From positions 1 to 22,227 of the forward strand of contig JAPLVT010000034.1 of assembly GCA_026396975.1 (NCBI GenBank): 22,227 nucleotides of DNA, written 5' to 3'. Position numbers and translations under genes: made by a program. The notes under the pieces were generated by a model that ran no database searches, had not been told where the DNA came from, and was given only the letters and a program-made list of their open reading frames with translations. How positions within the stretch are numbered: position 1 is the first letter of the stretch; each line of letters opens with the position of its first letter. This document shows positions 21,414 through 22,227 of the stretch, piece by piece. Origin of the DNA: Candidatus Iainarchaeum sp. (GTDB lineage: Archaea; Iainarchaeota; Iainarchaeia; Iainarchaeales; GCA-2688035).

Positions 21414-21824
21414 CTACTTCCTCGCCGCAATCGCAGTGCTGCTCTTTGTGGCCCCGATTCCAGCCTTTCCGTGGACAAGCTTCTTTCTTGTGAGCGCCAT
21501 CTCTCCCAGATAATGCCCAAGCATTTCGGGCTTTATTTCAACAATCTCAAAAGTGTTTCCCCTGTGTATTCCGAACAGCAGGCCGACCATCGGGGGAATG
21601 ATTATCGTGTCCCTCAGGTGTGTCCTGAGCACCTTCTGCTTCTTTCCCTTTTCCCCGCTGAGTTCCTTTCGCGCCTTCTCTATCTCCCCGAGCAGATGCT
21701 TGTCAAACCCCCTCTGCAAAGTCCTTCTGCCCCTCGAGTTGCAGAGCTTTGCGAACTGCTCTATGCTCATCTGCTGCAATTCTTCCAATGTTTTTCCCCT
21801 GAAAGAAAACTTTTTTATCATCAT
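21414..21824 (-). CDS. rps19: Small-subunit ribosomal protein uS19
   Basis: 30S head protein that contacts uS13 and the A-site finger. The 136-residue product is the archaeal length and carries KFSFRGKTLEELQQMSIEQF, RDTIIIPPMVGLLFGIHRGN and HYLGEMALTRKKLVHGKAG, ending GATKSSTAIAARK. GGTG lies 9 nt before the first of two adjacent ATGs. It follows uL2 and precedes the uL22 remnant; its own sequence appears complete. Confidence 0.95.
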   Translation of the reverse strand: MMIKKFSFRGKTLEELQQMSIEQFAKLCNSRGRRTLQRGFDKHLLGEIEKARKELSGEKGKKQKVLRTHLRDTIIIPPMVGLLFGIHRGNTFEIVEIKPEMLGHYLGEMALTRKKLVHGKAGIGATKSSTAIAARK

Positions 21825-21878
21825 GCCAAAAACACCTTGCTTAATTTTTCCATGTCTCCCTGCTCATTTCCCATTGCT

Positions 21879-22227
21879 TCAGTTCTTCTTTTTCCTGCCT
21901 GTCCTCTTGCTTGCAATCGCGCCGACTTTTCTTCCGGGCGGCGCGTTCCTGCTTGTGCTCTTGCTTTTTCCCGCGTGGTGCTGCGATCCGCCGAACGGGT
22001 GGTCAACCGCGTTCATCGCAACTCCCCTCAATCCAGGGTAGCGCCTGTTCCTTGCCCTCATGTAATGGTGGGCTGTGCCTGCCTTCACCATGGGCTTTTC
22101 CGTCCTGCCTCCGCCCGCAGCGCACCCGATCGTCGCCCTGTTCCTAAAGCTGAACTCTTTTGTGCTGCCGCTCGGCATCTTCACATAAGCGCACCTCTTG
22201 TCCTTGCTCACCAAAAGCGCATAGCCG
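21879..22227 (-). CDS. rpl2: Large-subunit ribosomal protein uL2, C-terminal half (cut by window edge)
   Basis: 50S protein essential for the peptidyl-transferase centre. The frame is open at the right edge (GYALLVSKDKRCAYVKMPSG) and continues to AVDHPFGGSQHHAGKSKST, which contains the conserved NAVDHPFGGG-type loop with the key His next to the active centre. It ends in a basic tail KVGAIASKRTGRKKKN. The N-terminal half lies outside the window. Confidence 0.95.
   Translation of the reverse strand, partial: GYALLVSKDKRCAYVKMPSGSTKEFSFRNRATIGCAAGGGRTEKPMVKAGTAHHYMRARNRRYPGLRGVAMNAVDHPFGGSQHHAGKSKSTSRNAPPGRKVGAIASKRTGRKKKN

Noticed and set aside
1..22227. Insertion sequences, integrases, phage genes or defence systems
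   Set aside because: No transposase, integrase, toxin, nuclease or phage-like frame was seen; the content is core information-processing genes apart from MEMO1 and the TrmB-like gene.

Overview
The window is about 22 kb of an archaeal chromosome. It carries the conserved ribosomal-protein superoperon, read almost entirely on the minus strand (from high to low coordinates). Archaeal identity rests on eukaryote-type ribosomal proteins (eS4, eL14, eL18, eL19, eL32, eL34), aIF1/SUI1, the RNase P protein Rpp29, RNA polymerase subunits Rpo3 and Rpo10, archaeal SecY, an EMC3/YidC-like insertase, archaeal-type GluRS, and a tRNA gene whose introns fit the bulge-helix-bulge (BHB) rule. Long Ala/Lys/Glu-rich tails on ribosomal proteins, compact gene packing and damaged or shortened genes would fit a DPANN-type lineage, but I cannot place it more precisely from sequence alone.

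Layout in transcription order. (1) 22227-16902: uL2 (cut by the window edge), uS19, a uL22 remnant, uS3, uL29, aIF1, Rpp29, uS17, uL14, uL24, eS4. (2) 16837-9048: uL5, uS14, a short uS8, uL6, eL32, eL19, uL18, uS5, uL30, uL15, SecY, EMC3-like protein, eL34, eL14. (3) 8999-6390: uS13, uS4, uS11, Rpo3 with two ferredoxin-type 4Fe-4S motifs. (4) 6347-6198: tRNA-Leu(UAA) that I reconstruct with two introns. (5) 6057-3921: eL18, uL13, uS9, Rpo10 and a broken uS2. (6) 3920-3655: a dense cluster of short hairpins. (7) 3654-1: MEMO1-family protein, a TrmB-family regulator interrupted by a stop codon, GluRS, and the start of an unrecognised gene. Most genes are preceded by GGTGA-like Shine-Dalgarno sites 4-9 nt from the start, and several pairs overlap at stop and start.

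Together the genes build the ribosome, load glutamate onto tRNA, transcribe (Rpo3, Rpo10) and insert proteins into the membrane (SecY, EMC3-like). The most notable observations are the two-intron tRNA-Leu, the hairpin cluster, and lesions in three normally essential ribosomal protein genes: uS2 (internal loss plus frame change), uS8 (about 40 N-terminal residues absent) and uL22 (N-terminal half absent). The TrmB-like gene also has an in-frame TAA. The lesions could be real reduction, genes split elsewhere in the genome, or assembly error; the sequence alone does not decide.
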